Of a stretch of 5,403 nucleotides of DNA, positions 1-5,403 are shown one piece after another (the stretch's first letter is position 1; every line of letters starts with the position of its first letter). Under the pieces are notes generated by a model that saw only the letters and a list, made by a program, of their open reading frames with translations, was not told the origin of the DNA and did not search any database. Position numbers and translations under genes: made by a program. The DNA is taken from assembly GCA_947165115.1 (NCBI GenBank), contig CAMUZD010000146.1, forward strand, positions 1-5,403, given 5' to 3'. The stretch comes from an uncultured Clostridia bacterium. GTDB lineage: Bacteria > Bacillota > Clostridia > Oscillospirales > Acutalibacteraceae.

Positions 1-213
1 CTCGGCATGGGCCAGAGCGAAGAGGATCCCAAGATGCAGGAACTCACAGCCGAAGTTCCGATGGGCGAGATGGGCGACTTCGCAACAGTTCTCCGCTCCG
101 TAACAATCGGCAGAGGCTACTTCTCATTTGAGTTTGACCACTATGAGACCGCTCCCGATAACGTAGCTCAGAAGGTAATCGAAGAAGCCAAGGCAGACGC
201 CGAAGACGAATAA
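1..213 (+). CDS. fusA: Elongation factor G-family GTPase, C-terminal fragment (5' end outside window)
   Basis: The reading frame is open from the left edge and encodes the last 70 residues of an EF-G-type translocase, which moves tRNA and mRNA through the ribosome using GTP in the cytoplasm. What is visible is most of domain V: an EVPMGEMGDFAT segment, then LRSVTIGRGYFSFEFDHYE, matching the family's LRS.T.GRG.[FY]...F.HYE signature, followed by a helix and an acidic tail (KADAEDE). The GTPase domain lies off the window. The FSFEFDHYE...AQKVIEE ending resembles EF-G paralogues (EF-G2/EF-G II type) at least as much as canonical FusA, so the symbol is a family-level label. The gene ends with tandem stops (TAA TAA, 211-216) and an intrinsic terminator, so it is the last gene of its transcript and converges on the operon to the right. 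Confidence 0.9.
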   Translation, partial: LGMGQSEEDPKMQELTAEVPMGEMGDFATVLRSVTIGRGYFSFEFDHYETAPDNVAQKVIEEAKADAEDE

Positions 214-228
214 TAAGATATGTTTAAA

Positions 229-260
229 GCCGCAGTTCGGTTGAACTGCGGCTGTTTTTT
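229..260 (+). terminator. Intrinsic terminator of the EF-G-family gene
   Basis: A perfect 10-bp stem (GCCGCAGTTC at 229-238 with GAACTGCGGC at 243-252) closes a GGTT tetraloop. It is followed by TGTTTTTT (253-260) and begins 15 bases after the stop codon. On the opposite strand the same hairpin is followed only by TTTAAAC, so it could stop the converging oad transcript weakly, but the tract is poor in that direction. Confidence 0.93.
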
Positions 261-268
261 AATCTGAT

Positions 269-357
269 TTGTCATCCTGAGGAGCGGAGCGACCGAAGGA
301 TCTCAAACAAAAAGCACTCCTGATATGAGATTCTTCGCCTTCGGCTCAGAATGACAA
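269..357. repeat. Imperfect inverted-repeat element (dispersed/MITE-like palindrome)
   Basis: The left arm (about 269-305, starting TTGTCATCCTGAG and ending CGAAGGATCTCA) is matched in inverted orientation by the right arm (about 326-357, TGAGATTCTTCG to CTCAGAATGACAA). The outer 13 bases pair with one mismatch (C-A in + strand RNA, G-U on the minus strand). The inner 12 bases pair with one wobble on the + strand. The middle of the left arm (GAGCGGAGCGAC) and of the right arm (CCTTCGG) differ in length and bulge out. A 20-base A-rich loop lies between the arms. I recognise the GTCATnCTGAG...GAAGnATCTCA pattern as a repeat common in anaerobe genomes. No coding capacity and no convincing target-site duplication are visible. 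The element starts 15 bases beyond the oadB stop codon and is part of the operon's likely 3' untranslated region. Confidence 0.75.
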
Positions 358-372
358 TGATATTTTATTCTA

Positions 373-1575
373 TTATTTGCCGAACATCAGCAGGAGGAAG
401 CCGGCGGCGACTGCCGAGCCGATGACGCCTGCAACATTCGGACCCATTGCGTGCATAAGCAGGAAGTTTTTCGGATTATATTTTCTGCCCTGAACCTGCG
501 AAACGCGCGCCGCCATGGGAACTGCGGAAACGCCTGCCGAACCGATGAGCGGATTGATTTTGCCGCCCGTGACGACATAGAGGAGTTTGCCGAAGAGCAC
601 GCCGCCAGCTGTCGAGAAGCAGAAAGCGGCAAGGCCGAGGAACACGATTGCCAGAGTCCTTATCTGAAGGAACTGCTCGCCTTCGGCGGTTGCGCCGACC
701 GTGGTGCCGAGCATAATCGTTACTATATTGCAGAGCGAATTCTGCGCCGTGTCGCTGAGTCTCTCGGTAACTCCGCATTCCTTGAAGAGATTGCCGAGCA
801 TAAGGAAACCGATGAGGGGCGCCGCAGAGGGCAGCAGGAGCGAAACAATTACGAAAACGGCTATCGGGAAAATAATCTTTTCCGTCTTGGTGACCGTGCG
901 GAGCTGTTTCATTTCAACCTTGCGCTCTTTCTCGGTCGTCAGCAGTTTCATAATCGGCGGCTGGATAATCGGTATGAGCGCCATGTATGAATAAGCCGCG
1001 AGAGCTATCGGCCCGAGCAATTCGGGCGCGAGCTTTGAAGCAACAAGTATTGCGGTCGGTCCGTCCGCTCCGCCGATAATCGCTATCGACGCCGCCTGCT
1101 CGGGAGTGAAACCTATTGAAGGAATGTGGCCGAGCGCTATCGCAATAACAAAAGCTACATAAATACCGAGCTGAGCCGCCGCGCCGAGAAGCAGGCTGAC
1201 GGGATTCGCGAGGAGCGGTCCGAAATCGGTCATCGCGCCGATTCCCATAAAAATAAGACACGGGAAAATAGAACTTTTAACACCGGCGTATATCAATCGC
1301 AAAACGCCGTCATTATACCAGTGAGCTCCTTCCACTGCCTGCGAAGCGTCCATAATACCAGCGGGGTCTGCCATAAGTCCGGTTTCGGGCATATTCGCGA
1401 GCAGGATGCCGAACGCTATCGGAACCAGCAGGAGCGGCTCAAACTTCTTGCGGATTGCAAGATAAAGGAATACAAATGAGACGAGAATCATAACCGCATT
1501 CTGCCACGGCATCGCGGCAAATCCGGAATTCTCCCAGATTCCTTTTAATATCTGAATTATGCTGTCAAAACTCAT
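373..1575 (-). CDS. oadB: Sodium-translocating decarboxylase beta subunit (oxaloacetate decarboxylase type)
   Basis: This 400-residue polytopic membrane protein decarboxylates carboxybiotin and couples the reaction to Na+ export across the cytoplasmic membrane. It belongs to the OadB/GcdB/MmdB family. Hydrophobic segments cover most of it, with a charged cytoplasmic-looking loop at about 214-233 (TTEKERKVEMKQ). Family signatures are clear: IGGADGPTAI at 167-176 and KINPLIGSAGVSAVPMAARV at 339-358. Residues shown to be essential in Klebsiella OadB (D203, N373, G377, S382, R389) correspond to D171, N341, G345, S350 and R357 here, all at an offset of 32. That argues for an intact ion path. The ATG start has GAGGAGG (1581-1587) five bases upstream, and this Shine-Dalgarno overlaps the TGA stop of the biotin carrier gene, suggesting translational coupling. 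Substrate specificity is set by the alpha subunit, not by this protein. Confidence 0.96.
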   Translation of the reverse strand: MSFDSIIQILKGIWENSGFAAMPWQNAVMILVSFVFLYLAIRKKFEPLLLVPIAFGILLANMPETGLMADPAGIMDASQAVEGAHWYNDGVLRLIYAGVKSSIFPCLIFMGIGAMTDFGPLLANPVSLLLGAAAQLGIYVAFVIAIALGHIPSIGFTPEQAASIAIIGGADGPTAILVASKLAPELLGPIALAAYSYMALIPIIQPPIMKLLTTEKERKVEMKQLRTVTKTEKIIFPIAVFVIVSLLLPSAAPLIGFLMLGNLFKECGVTERLSDTAQNSLCNIVTIMLGTTVGATAEGEQFLQIRTLAIVFLGLAAFCFSTAGGVLFGKLLYVVTGGKINPLIGSAGVSAVPMAARVSQVQGRKYNPKNFLLMHAMGPNVAGVIGSAVAAGFLLLMFGK

Positions 1576-1585
1576 ACTGCCCTCC

Positions 1586-1954
1586 TCAGCCGATTACGGC
1601 GAGAACGGCGTTTGTATCGACCGTCGAGCCCTTCTGAACGAGCACCTGAGTAACCGTTCCGCTGCAAGGGGCGGCTATCTCATTTTCCATCTTCATAGCT
1701 TCGAGCACCATGATTATATCGCCCGCCTTTACCTGCTTGCCCTCCGAAACGGAAACGGAGAGAATCGTGCCGGGCATGGGAGCTACGACCTTTTCGCCTG
1801 CTCCTGCGGGAGCGGGAGCTGCGGCGGGAGCGGATACCGGAGCGGGGGCGGAAGGCTGAGCGGCAGGAGCATCGGTAACGGAAAGTATCGATGCGCTTCC
1901 CTCTTCAACCTCGACCTCATAATTCTTGCCGTTGAGATTAACTATATATTTCAT
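1586..1954 (-). CDS. Biotin carboxyl carrier protein of the sodium-pumping decarboxylase
   Basis: This 122-residue soluble protein carries the biotin that shuttles CO2 from the carboxyltransferase to the membrane subunit. Residues 1-20 form a small beta-rich start (MKYIVNLNGKNYEVEVEEGS). Residues 28-52 are an Ala/Pro-rich flexible linker. Residues 55-122 form the biotinyl domain, with the APMPGTI entry strand at 58-64 and the AMKMENE motif in which K88 is the expected biotinylated lysine, 34 residues from the C-terminus as usual. Its ATG directly abuts the TAA of the oadG-like gene (TAAATG). The Shine-Dalgarno GGAGGA (1962-1967) lies inside that gene's last codons. In Klebsiella OadA this domain is fused to the alpha subunit; here it is a separate gene, as in glutaconyl-CoA (GcdC) and methylmalonyl-CoA (MmdC) decarboxylases, so annotation pipelines may use those names. 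Confidence 0.95.
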   Translation of the reverse strand: MKYIVNLNGKNYEVEVEEGSASILSVTDAPAAQPSAPAPVSAPAAAPAPAGAGEKVVAPMPGTILSVSVSEGKQVKAGDIIMVLEAMKMENEIAAPCSGTVTQVLVQKGSTVDTNAVLAVIG

Positions 1955-2329
1955 TTATTTATCCTCCAGAAGCTTAATCGACCTGAATCTCAGGCGCTCG
2001 AGCGGAATACCGCTGCGGTCGCTGACTATCGCCATGATACACGCGGCGGTCGGTTCATCGACATTTATCAGATTCGGAGAGCCATCATAATCCGCCGCAG
2101 GAGCGGGCGCGGTATTCGCCGTTTCGGGAACGGGTGTTACCGTAATTCCGGGCTCGGCCGCTTTTTTCTTTTTGGTAAAAGCTCCGATAATTTTTGAGAG
2201 GATCATTATAAATATCGCGAGCAGGGCAAGCTCCGCGAGCACGACAAGTATGCCGACAAGCGCTATTCCGAGCGACTCGGGCACGGTCATGCTGCCGCCC
2301 TTCCAGATTGCCAGAGTAATTGAATTCAT
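1955..2329 (-). CDS. oadG: OadG-like small membrane (gamma/delta) subunit of the decarboxylase
   Basis: This 124-residue protein has one strong membrane helix (about 19-46, LGIALVGILVV...), then a KKKK stop-transfer cluster (53-56), a Pro/Ala-rich linker (59-79) and a C-terminal cytoplasmic segment (about 88-120, DEPTAACIMAIVSD...LRFRSIKLL). This is the layout of OadG/GcdD-type subunits, which hold the alpha subunit on the membrane beta subunit. Such proteins are poorly conserved in sequence, and the call rests on topology plus position between oadA and the carrier gene. I chose the ATG at 2327-2329 because GAGGTGA (2335-2341) lies at good spacing before it. A TTG six codons upstream (2345-2347) would overlap the end of oadA and put that Shine-Dalgarno inside the coding region. 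The stop abuts the carrier gene's ATG with no gap. Confidence 0.85.
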   Translation of the reverse strand: MNSITLAIWKGGSMTVPESLGIALVGILVVLAELALLAIFIMILSKIIGAFTKKKKAAEPGITVTPVPETANTAPAPAADYDGSPNLINVDEPTAACIMAIVSDRSGIPLERLRFRSIKLLEDK

Positions 2330-2334
2330 CTCTT

Positions 2335-2342
2335 TCACCTCA
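2335..2342 (-). promoter_or_regulatory. Ribosome binding site deciding the oadG start, overlapping the oadA stop
   Basis: Read on the minus strand, the sequence is TGAGGTGA followed by AAGAG and ATG. The first TGA is the oadA stop (2340-2342), and GAGGTGA is the Shine-Dalgarno for the ATG at 2327-2329. This favours that ATG over the upstream TTG and suggests ribosomes finishing oadA re-initiate on oadG. Confidence 0.8.
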
Positions 2343-3716
2343 GTCAACTCTTTGAATTCTGTAATTGAAGGTGTTTTTCTCTTTCACGGCCCTCTTGTCA
2401 AAGAAGGCCTCCGCCTGCGCGGGGAAGGCAATGTATGAGAGCACATCCTCATCGCTTCTCGCCTTATCGCCGATTTCCGCTTTTGCCTTCTCAAATCCGG
2501 GCTCAAGCAGGTCGGCATATCTGCATTCATACGGCTTGCCGTCGCCGAGTATCTTCTTCTGAAGCTCGGGATTCACTTCGCCGGGCGCCTTGCCGTATTC
2601 GCCTCTGATATAGTTTTCGATTTCTTTTGAAACGACTTTGTATCTTTCACCCGAAAGCACATTGGTCGCCGCCTGGACGCCTATCATCTGGCTCATCGGG
2701 GTAACGAGCGGCGGATAGCCGAGATCCTTGCGGACTCTCGGGGTTTCTTCAAGCACTTCGTCGAGTCTGTCGAGCTTATTCTGAGCTGTCAGCTGGGCAA
2801 CAAGATTCGAGAGCATGCCGCCGGGAATCTGATAAATCAGAGCGTCGCTCTGGGTTCCCATAACAACCGGGCTCATTGTGCCGTCGCCGAAGCATTTCTT
2901 TTTATATGCCTTAAAATAATCGTTGATTCTTACACATTCCCTGATATCAAGATTGTTGTCATAGCCGAATTTGCGAAGGGCGTAGGCCATGGTCTCGGTA
3001 GCAGGCTGTGAGGTGCCGCCCGAGAAGCTTGAAATAGCGGTGTCTATGACATCCGCTCCCGCCTCGACGCATTTGAATAGAGTCATATAACCGAGGCCGG
3101 TAGTAGCGTGGGTATGGACGACTATCGGCACTTTGACATTCTCTTTGAGCGCCTTGACGAGGTCGTAGCCCTCCTTGGGGCCCATAATGCCGGCCATATC
3201 CTTGACGCAGATTGACTGCACGCCGAGAGCTTCAATCTCTTTCGCGAGATTCACAAACATCTCAAGATTATGAATCGGGCTCAGGGTATAGCAGATAGTT
3301 CCCGATGCGTGAGCTCCGCATTTAAGAGTCTCATCAACCGCCGTCTTGATATTCCTGATATCATTGAGCGCGTCAAATATTCTGATGATGTCAATTCCGT
3401 TTTCAACGCTCTTGCGAACAAACATCCTCACGACATCATCGGGATAGTGATGATATCCGAGCAGATTCTGCCCTCTGAGGAGCATCTGAAGCTTGCTGTT
3501 GGGGCAGGCTTTTCTTATTTTGCGAAGTCTCTCCCAGGGATCCTCATCGAGATAGCGAAGGCAGGCGTCAAAAGTCGCGCCGCCCCAGCATTCGAGGGAA
3601 TAGTAGCCGGCTTTATCGAGGCTGCCGAGAATCGGCTCCATGACCGAAAACGGCATTCTCGTTGCTATGAGGGACTGATTCGCATCGCGTAAAACGGTTT
3701 CGGTGAACTGAATCAC
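2340..3716 (-). CDS. oadA: Oxaloacetate decarboxylase alpha subunit (carboxyltransferase), no fused biotin domain
   Basis: This 458-residue cytoplasmic enzyme transfers the carboxyl group of oxaloacetate to biotin, releasing pyruvate. Residues 1 to about 265 form the HMGL-like TIM barrel with TVLRDANQSL (7-16), MLLRGQN (78-84), VKDMAG (171-176) and VVHTHATTG (199-207). D11, K172, H201 and H203 match the metal ligands and carboxylated lysine of Klebsiella OadA (D17, K178, H207, H209) at a constant offset of 6. Residues from about 285 to the end form the conserved PYC/OADA domain. The protein stops where Klebsiella OadA continues into linker and biotin domain, and that role is taken by the gene at 1586-1954. 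The start is GTG, with AAGGAGA (3723-3729) six bases upstream. PycB of a two-subunit pyruvate carboxylase has the same fold, but the adjoining membrane pump subunits and absence of a biotin carboxylase gene favour decarboxylation. Confidence 0.95.
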   Translation of the reverse strand: MIQFTETVLRDANQSLIATRMPFSVMEPILGSLDKAGYYSLECWGGATFDACLRYLDEDPWERLRKIRKACPNSKLQMLLRGQNLLGYHHYPDDVVRMFVRKSVENGIDIIRIFDALNDIRNIKTAVDETLKCGAHASGTICYTLSPIHNLEMFVNLAKEIEALGVQSICVKDMAGIMGPKEGYDLVKALKENVKVPIVVHTHATTGLGYMTLFKCVEAGADVIDTAISSFSGGTSQPATETMAYALRKFGYDNNLDIRECVRINDYFKAYKKKCFGDGTMSPVVMGTQSDALIYQIPGGMLSNLVAQLTAQNKLDRLDEVLEETPRVRKDLGYPPLVTPMSQMIGVQAATNVLSGERYKVVSKEIENYIRGEYGKAPGEVNPELQKKILGDGKPYECRYADLLEPGFEKAKAEIGDKARSDEDVLSYIAFPAQAEAFFDKRAVKEKNTFNYRIQRVD

Positions 3717-3722
3717 GGTAAT

Positions 3723-3730
3723 TCTCCTTA
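3723..3730 (-). promoter_or_regulatory. Ribosome binding site of oadA, overlapping the glyQS stop
   Basis: The minus strand reads TAAGGAGA, then ATTACC and GTG. The TAA (3728-3730) ends glyQS and AAGGAGA serves oadA. The overlap leaves no room for a promoter or terminator between the two genes and supports one transcript and a GTG start for oadA. Confidence 0.85.
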
Positions 3731-5110
3731 AAAGCTTATCTTATCCGCAAAATACTCCTCAAGCGAGTCGATCGGGACTCTGACCTGCACCATTGAATCT
3801 CTTTCTCTGATTGTTACGCAGTTGTCTTCAAGGGATTCGAAATCGAAGGTGATGCACCAGGGAGTGCCGATTTCATCCTCTCTGCGGTAGCGCTTGCCGA
3901 TTGAACCGGTCTCATCATAGTCAACCATAAACTTCGCGCTGAGTTTTTCATAAACCTTCATCGCGTCTTCACCGAGCTTCTTTGAAAGCGGAAGCACGGC
4001 CGCCTTGAACGGAGCGACGGCGGGGCTCAGATGAAGCACAACTCTGGTATCATTCTTCTCGGCATCGATAACCTCTTCATCGTATGCTTCGCAGAGAAGA
4101 GCGAGAACGGTTCTGTCAAGTCCGTAGGTGGATTCGATTATATAGGGAATGAATTTCTCATTTGTTTCGGGATCGAGATATTCAAGATTCTTGCCGCTGT
4201 ATTCCTGATGCCTCTTGAGGTCGAAGTCGGTTCTGTTATGAGTGCCATTGATTTCGCCCCAGCCGAACGGGAAGAGGAATTCGATATCGCAGGCCGCTTT
4301 GGCATAGTGGGCAAGCTTTTCGTGATCGTGGAAACGGAGATGCTCCGCTGGAATGCCGAGATCCTCAAAATACTTCTTGCCGTATTCCTTGAAATATTCA
4401 TAGAGCTCGGTGTCGGTTCCTTCTCTGCAGAAGGTCTGGAACTCCATCTGCTCGAATTCGATGGTGCGGAATGTGAAGTTGCCCGGAGTGATTTCGTTTC
4501 TGAACGCCTTGCCGATCTGGCCGATGCTGAACGGGAGCTTTGCTCTCATCGTGCGCTGAACATTGAGATAATTCACATATTCGCCCTGAGCGTTTTCGGG
4601 ACGAAGATAGATGACATTCTTACTGTCGTTTGTAACGCCCCTGAAGGTCTGGAACATCAGGTTGAATTCTCTGATATCGGTGAAATTATGCTTGCCGCAG
4701 TGGGGACAGGGAATGGAATTCGCCTTGATATAGTCGAACATTTCCTCTTTCGTCATACCATCCGCGTGAGCGTCGGGATTGAATTCATCGATAAGGTTAT
4801 CGGCTCTGAAGCGCATCTTGCACTCCTTGCAATCAAGCAGAGGGTCGCTGAAGCTCGCAACATGGCCGCTCGCCTCCCATACTCTGGGATGCATGAGAAT
4901 ATCGGCGTCAACTTCGTAGCTGCTCTTTCTCTCCTGGATGAATCTCTTGCGCCAGGTATCCTTGACGTTATTCTTAAGACGAGAGCCGAGAGGGCCGTAG
5001 TCCCAGGTGTTGGCAAGGCCGCCGTAAATATCGCTGCCGGCGAAAATGAATCCTCTGTTTTTGCAGAGATTCACGATTTTTTCCATTGATTTTTCTTCAT
5101 TCTTTAACAT
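3728..5110 (-). CDS. glyQS: Glycyl-tRNA synthetase, homodimeric class II type
   Basis: This 460-residue cytoplasmic enzyme charges tRNA-Gly. It is the single-chain alpha2 form shared with archaea and eukaryotes, not the two-gene alpha/beta form. Visible landmarks are the N-terminal GFIFAGSDIYGG...WDYGPLG (20-42), paired CxxC motifs at C94/C97 and C135/C138 that may bind zinc, motif 2 around F203-R-N-E206 with GNFTFRTIEFEQMEF (210-224), motif 3 at G330-L-D-R333, and a C-terminal anticodon-binding domain (about 357-455). Length is normal for this class. I start it at the ATG at 5108-5110, which has AGGAGA (5118-5123) seven bases upstream. An in-frame TTG 21 codons further out (5171-5173) lies inside the -35 box of the promoter and cannot be transcribed from it. 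The oad genes follow after 11 bases. Confidence 0.96.
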   Translation of the reverse strand: MLKNEEKSMEKIVNLCKNRGFIFAGSDIYGGLANTWDYGPLGSRLKNNVKDTWRKRFIQERKSSYEVDADILMHPRVWEASGHVASFSDPLLDCKECKMRFRADNLIDEFNPDAHADGMTKEEMFDYIKANSIPCPHCGKHNFTDIREFNLMFQTFRGVTNDSKNVIYLRPENAQGEYVNYLNVQRTMRAKLPFSIGQIGKAFRNEITPGNFTFRTIEFEQMEFQTFCREGTDTELYEYFKEYGKKYFEDLGIPAEHLRFHDHEKLAHYAKAACDIEFLFPFGWGEINGTHNRTDFDLKRHQEYSGKNLEYLDPETNEKFIPYIIESTYGLDRTVLALLCEAYDEEVIDAEKNDTRVVLHLSPAVAPFKAAVLPLSKKLGEDAMKVYEKLSAKFMVDYDETGSIGKRYRREDEIGTPWCITFDFESLEDNCVTIRERDSMVQVRVPIDSLEEYFADKISF

Positions 5111-5137
5111 AAAACATTCTCCTGCATTATATTTTAT

Positions 5138-5173
5138 CTTAAAAATAATACATTGTTTTTTATTATATGTCAA
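5138..5173 (-). promoter_or_regulatory. Sigma70-type promoter of the glyQS-oad operon
   Basis: On the minus strand a consensus -35 TTGACA (5173-5168), a 17-base spacer and a -10 TATTAT (5150-5145) stand upstream of glyQS. Transcription should begin near 5138, giving a leader of about 28 bases containing just the Shine-Dalgarno. A near-perfect promoter with so short a leader points to strong, probably constitutive expression, with no T-box or other leader riboswitch downstream of it. Confidence 0.85.
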
Positions 5174-5252
5174 TGAGAATACTGTATAAGAAAATGTGAT
5201 AAATGGGTAAAATGCTTTTACATATTGACGATATAATTTTGAAGCGTTTTGC
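5174..5252. other. AT-rich spacer between divergent promoters
   Basis: The AT-rich stretch between the two -35 boxes has no open reading frame and no clear inverted repeat that I would call an operator. A lone TATAAT (5232-5237, +) has no acceptable -35 at 16-18 bases. The spacer could bind a regulator acting on both promoters, but the sequence alone does not show one. Confidence 0.5.
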
Positions 5253-5281
5253 TTGACTATTCACCCCTTTTGCATTATTAT
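5253..5281 (+). promoter_or_regulatory. Sigma70-type promoter of the flavoprotein gene
   Basis: TTGACT (5253-5258), a 17-base spacer and TATTAT (5276-5281) form a strong vegetative promoter divergent from that of glyQS. Transcription should start near 5288, giving a leader of about 60 bases. The leader has one small possible hairpin (GGGAA 5296-5300 with TTCCC 5308-5312, seven-base loop), too weak to name as a regulatory element. Confidence 0.8.
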
Positions 5282-5350
5282 ATTTATGTTAATATGGGAA
5301 GTATGCGTTCCCCCAAAAATGAGGAAACCGACAGAAAAGGAGAATCACCC

Positions 5351-5403
5351 ATGAAAGTCCTGATGCTCAACGGCAGCCCGCGGAAAAACGGCTGCACCGC
5401 CCG
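5351..5403 (+). CDS. Flavodoxin-fold NAD(P)H-dependent FMN reductase-like protein, N-terminal fragment
   Basis: Only the first 17 codons lie in the window; the gene runs off the right edge. It begins MKVLMLNGSPRKNGCTA, the first beta strand plus FMN-phosphate-binding loop (NGSPRKNGCT) of the NADPH-dependent FMN reductase/iron-sulfur flavoprotein superfamily. These are cytoplasmic redox proteins of anaerobes that move electrons between NAD(P)H, flavins or Fe-S clusters and acceptors such as quinones or oxygen species. AAAGGAGA (5336-5343) lies seven bases before the ATG. Substrate, length and any Fe-S cysteine motif cannot be judged from this fragment. It is transcribed away from glyQS and has its own promoter, so no functional link to the operon is shown. 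Confidence 0.85.
   Translation, partial: MKVLMLNGSPRKNGCTA

Noticed and set aside
271..355. CRISPR repeat or intrinsic terminator reading of the palindrome
   Set aside because: There is one copy with no spacer-repeat periodicity, and no U-tract follows it on either strand.
451..990. + strand open frame opposite oadB
   Set aside because: Charged, low-complexity translation antisense to conserved membrane-protein motifs; no start signal.
1559..2197. + strand open frame (212 codons) opposite the carrier and oadG genes
   Set aside because: Its Gly/Ser/Arg-rich translation is the mirror of the Ala/Pro linker codons on the real strand; no family match that I recognise.
2340..3716. Reading the carboxyltransferase as pyruvate carboxylase subunit B
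   Set aside because: The same fold is possible, but the gene is followed by membrane pump subunits and no biotin carboxylase gene is present, so a decarboxylase complex fits better.
4031..5089. Long + strand open frame (352 codons) opposite glyQS
   Set aside because: It is entirely antisense to a well-supported synthetase gene, has no Shine-Dalgarno or recognisable domain, and is explained by the codon bias of the real gene.
5232..5237. Extra TATAAT on the + strand as a second promoter
   Set aside because: There is no acceptable -35 at 16-18 bases upstream and no extended -10 TGn; chance in an AT-rich spacer is sufficient.
5111..5350. Possible T-box or other riboswitch upstream of glyQS or of the flavoprotein gene
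   Set aside because: The glyQS promoter leaves about 28 leader bases. The + strand leader of about 60 bases has only a five-base-pair hairpin and no riboswitch core I recognise.

Overview
The window looks like chromosome from an anaerobic, fermentative Firmicute, most likely a gut- or rumen-type Clostridia (Oscillospiraceae/Ruminococcaceae-like). Three things suggest this: strong AGGAGG-type Shine-Dalgarno sequences, a homodimeric glycyl-tRNA synthetase beside a sodium-pumping decarboxylase, and a dispersed inverted-repeat element of a kind I associate with such genomes. The organism call is inference; no rRNA or other phylogenetic marker is present.

Layout. Positions 1-213 (+) are the 3' end of an elongation factor G-family gene, closed by tandem stops and a clear intrinsic terminator (229-260). 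A non-coding gap follows, holding an imperfect inverted-repeat element (about 269-357). Positions 373-5110 form one tightly packed minus-strand operon. In transcription order it is glyQS (5110-3728), oadA carboxyltransferase (3716-2340), oadG-like small membrane subunit (2329-1955), biotin carrier protein (1954-1586) and oadB sodium-pump membrane subunit (1575-373). A divergent control region of 240 bases (5111-5350) carries a strong promoter on each strand. The first 53 bases of a flavodoxin-fold, FMN-reductase-like gene (+) run off the right edge.

How the genes work together. The four oad genes encode a complete primary sodium pump of the oxaloacetate decarboxylase type. The alpha subunit moves the carboxyl group of oxaloacetate to biotin on the separate carrier protein. 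The membrane beta subunit decarboxylates carboxybiotin and exports Na+, and the small gamma-like subunit assembles the complex. The published catalytic and ion-path residues of the Klebsiella enzyme can all be located here at a constant offset, so the pump is probably functional. Its genes have no visible promoter of their own and sit 11 bases behind glycyl-tRNA synthetase, whose promoter gives a very short leader with no room for a T-box.

I do not see an undescribed system here. The points most worth a second look are the joining of a housekeeping synthetase to a bioenergetic pump, the stop-codon/Shine-Dalgarno overlaps at the operon junctions, and the inverted-repeat element placed between convergent genes.
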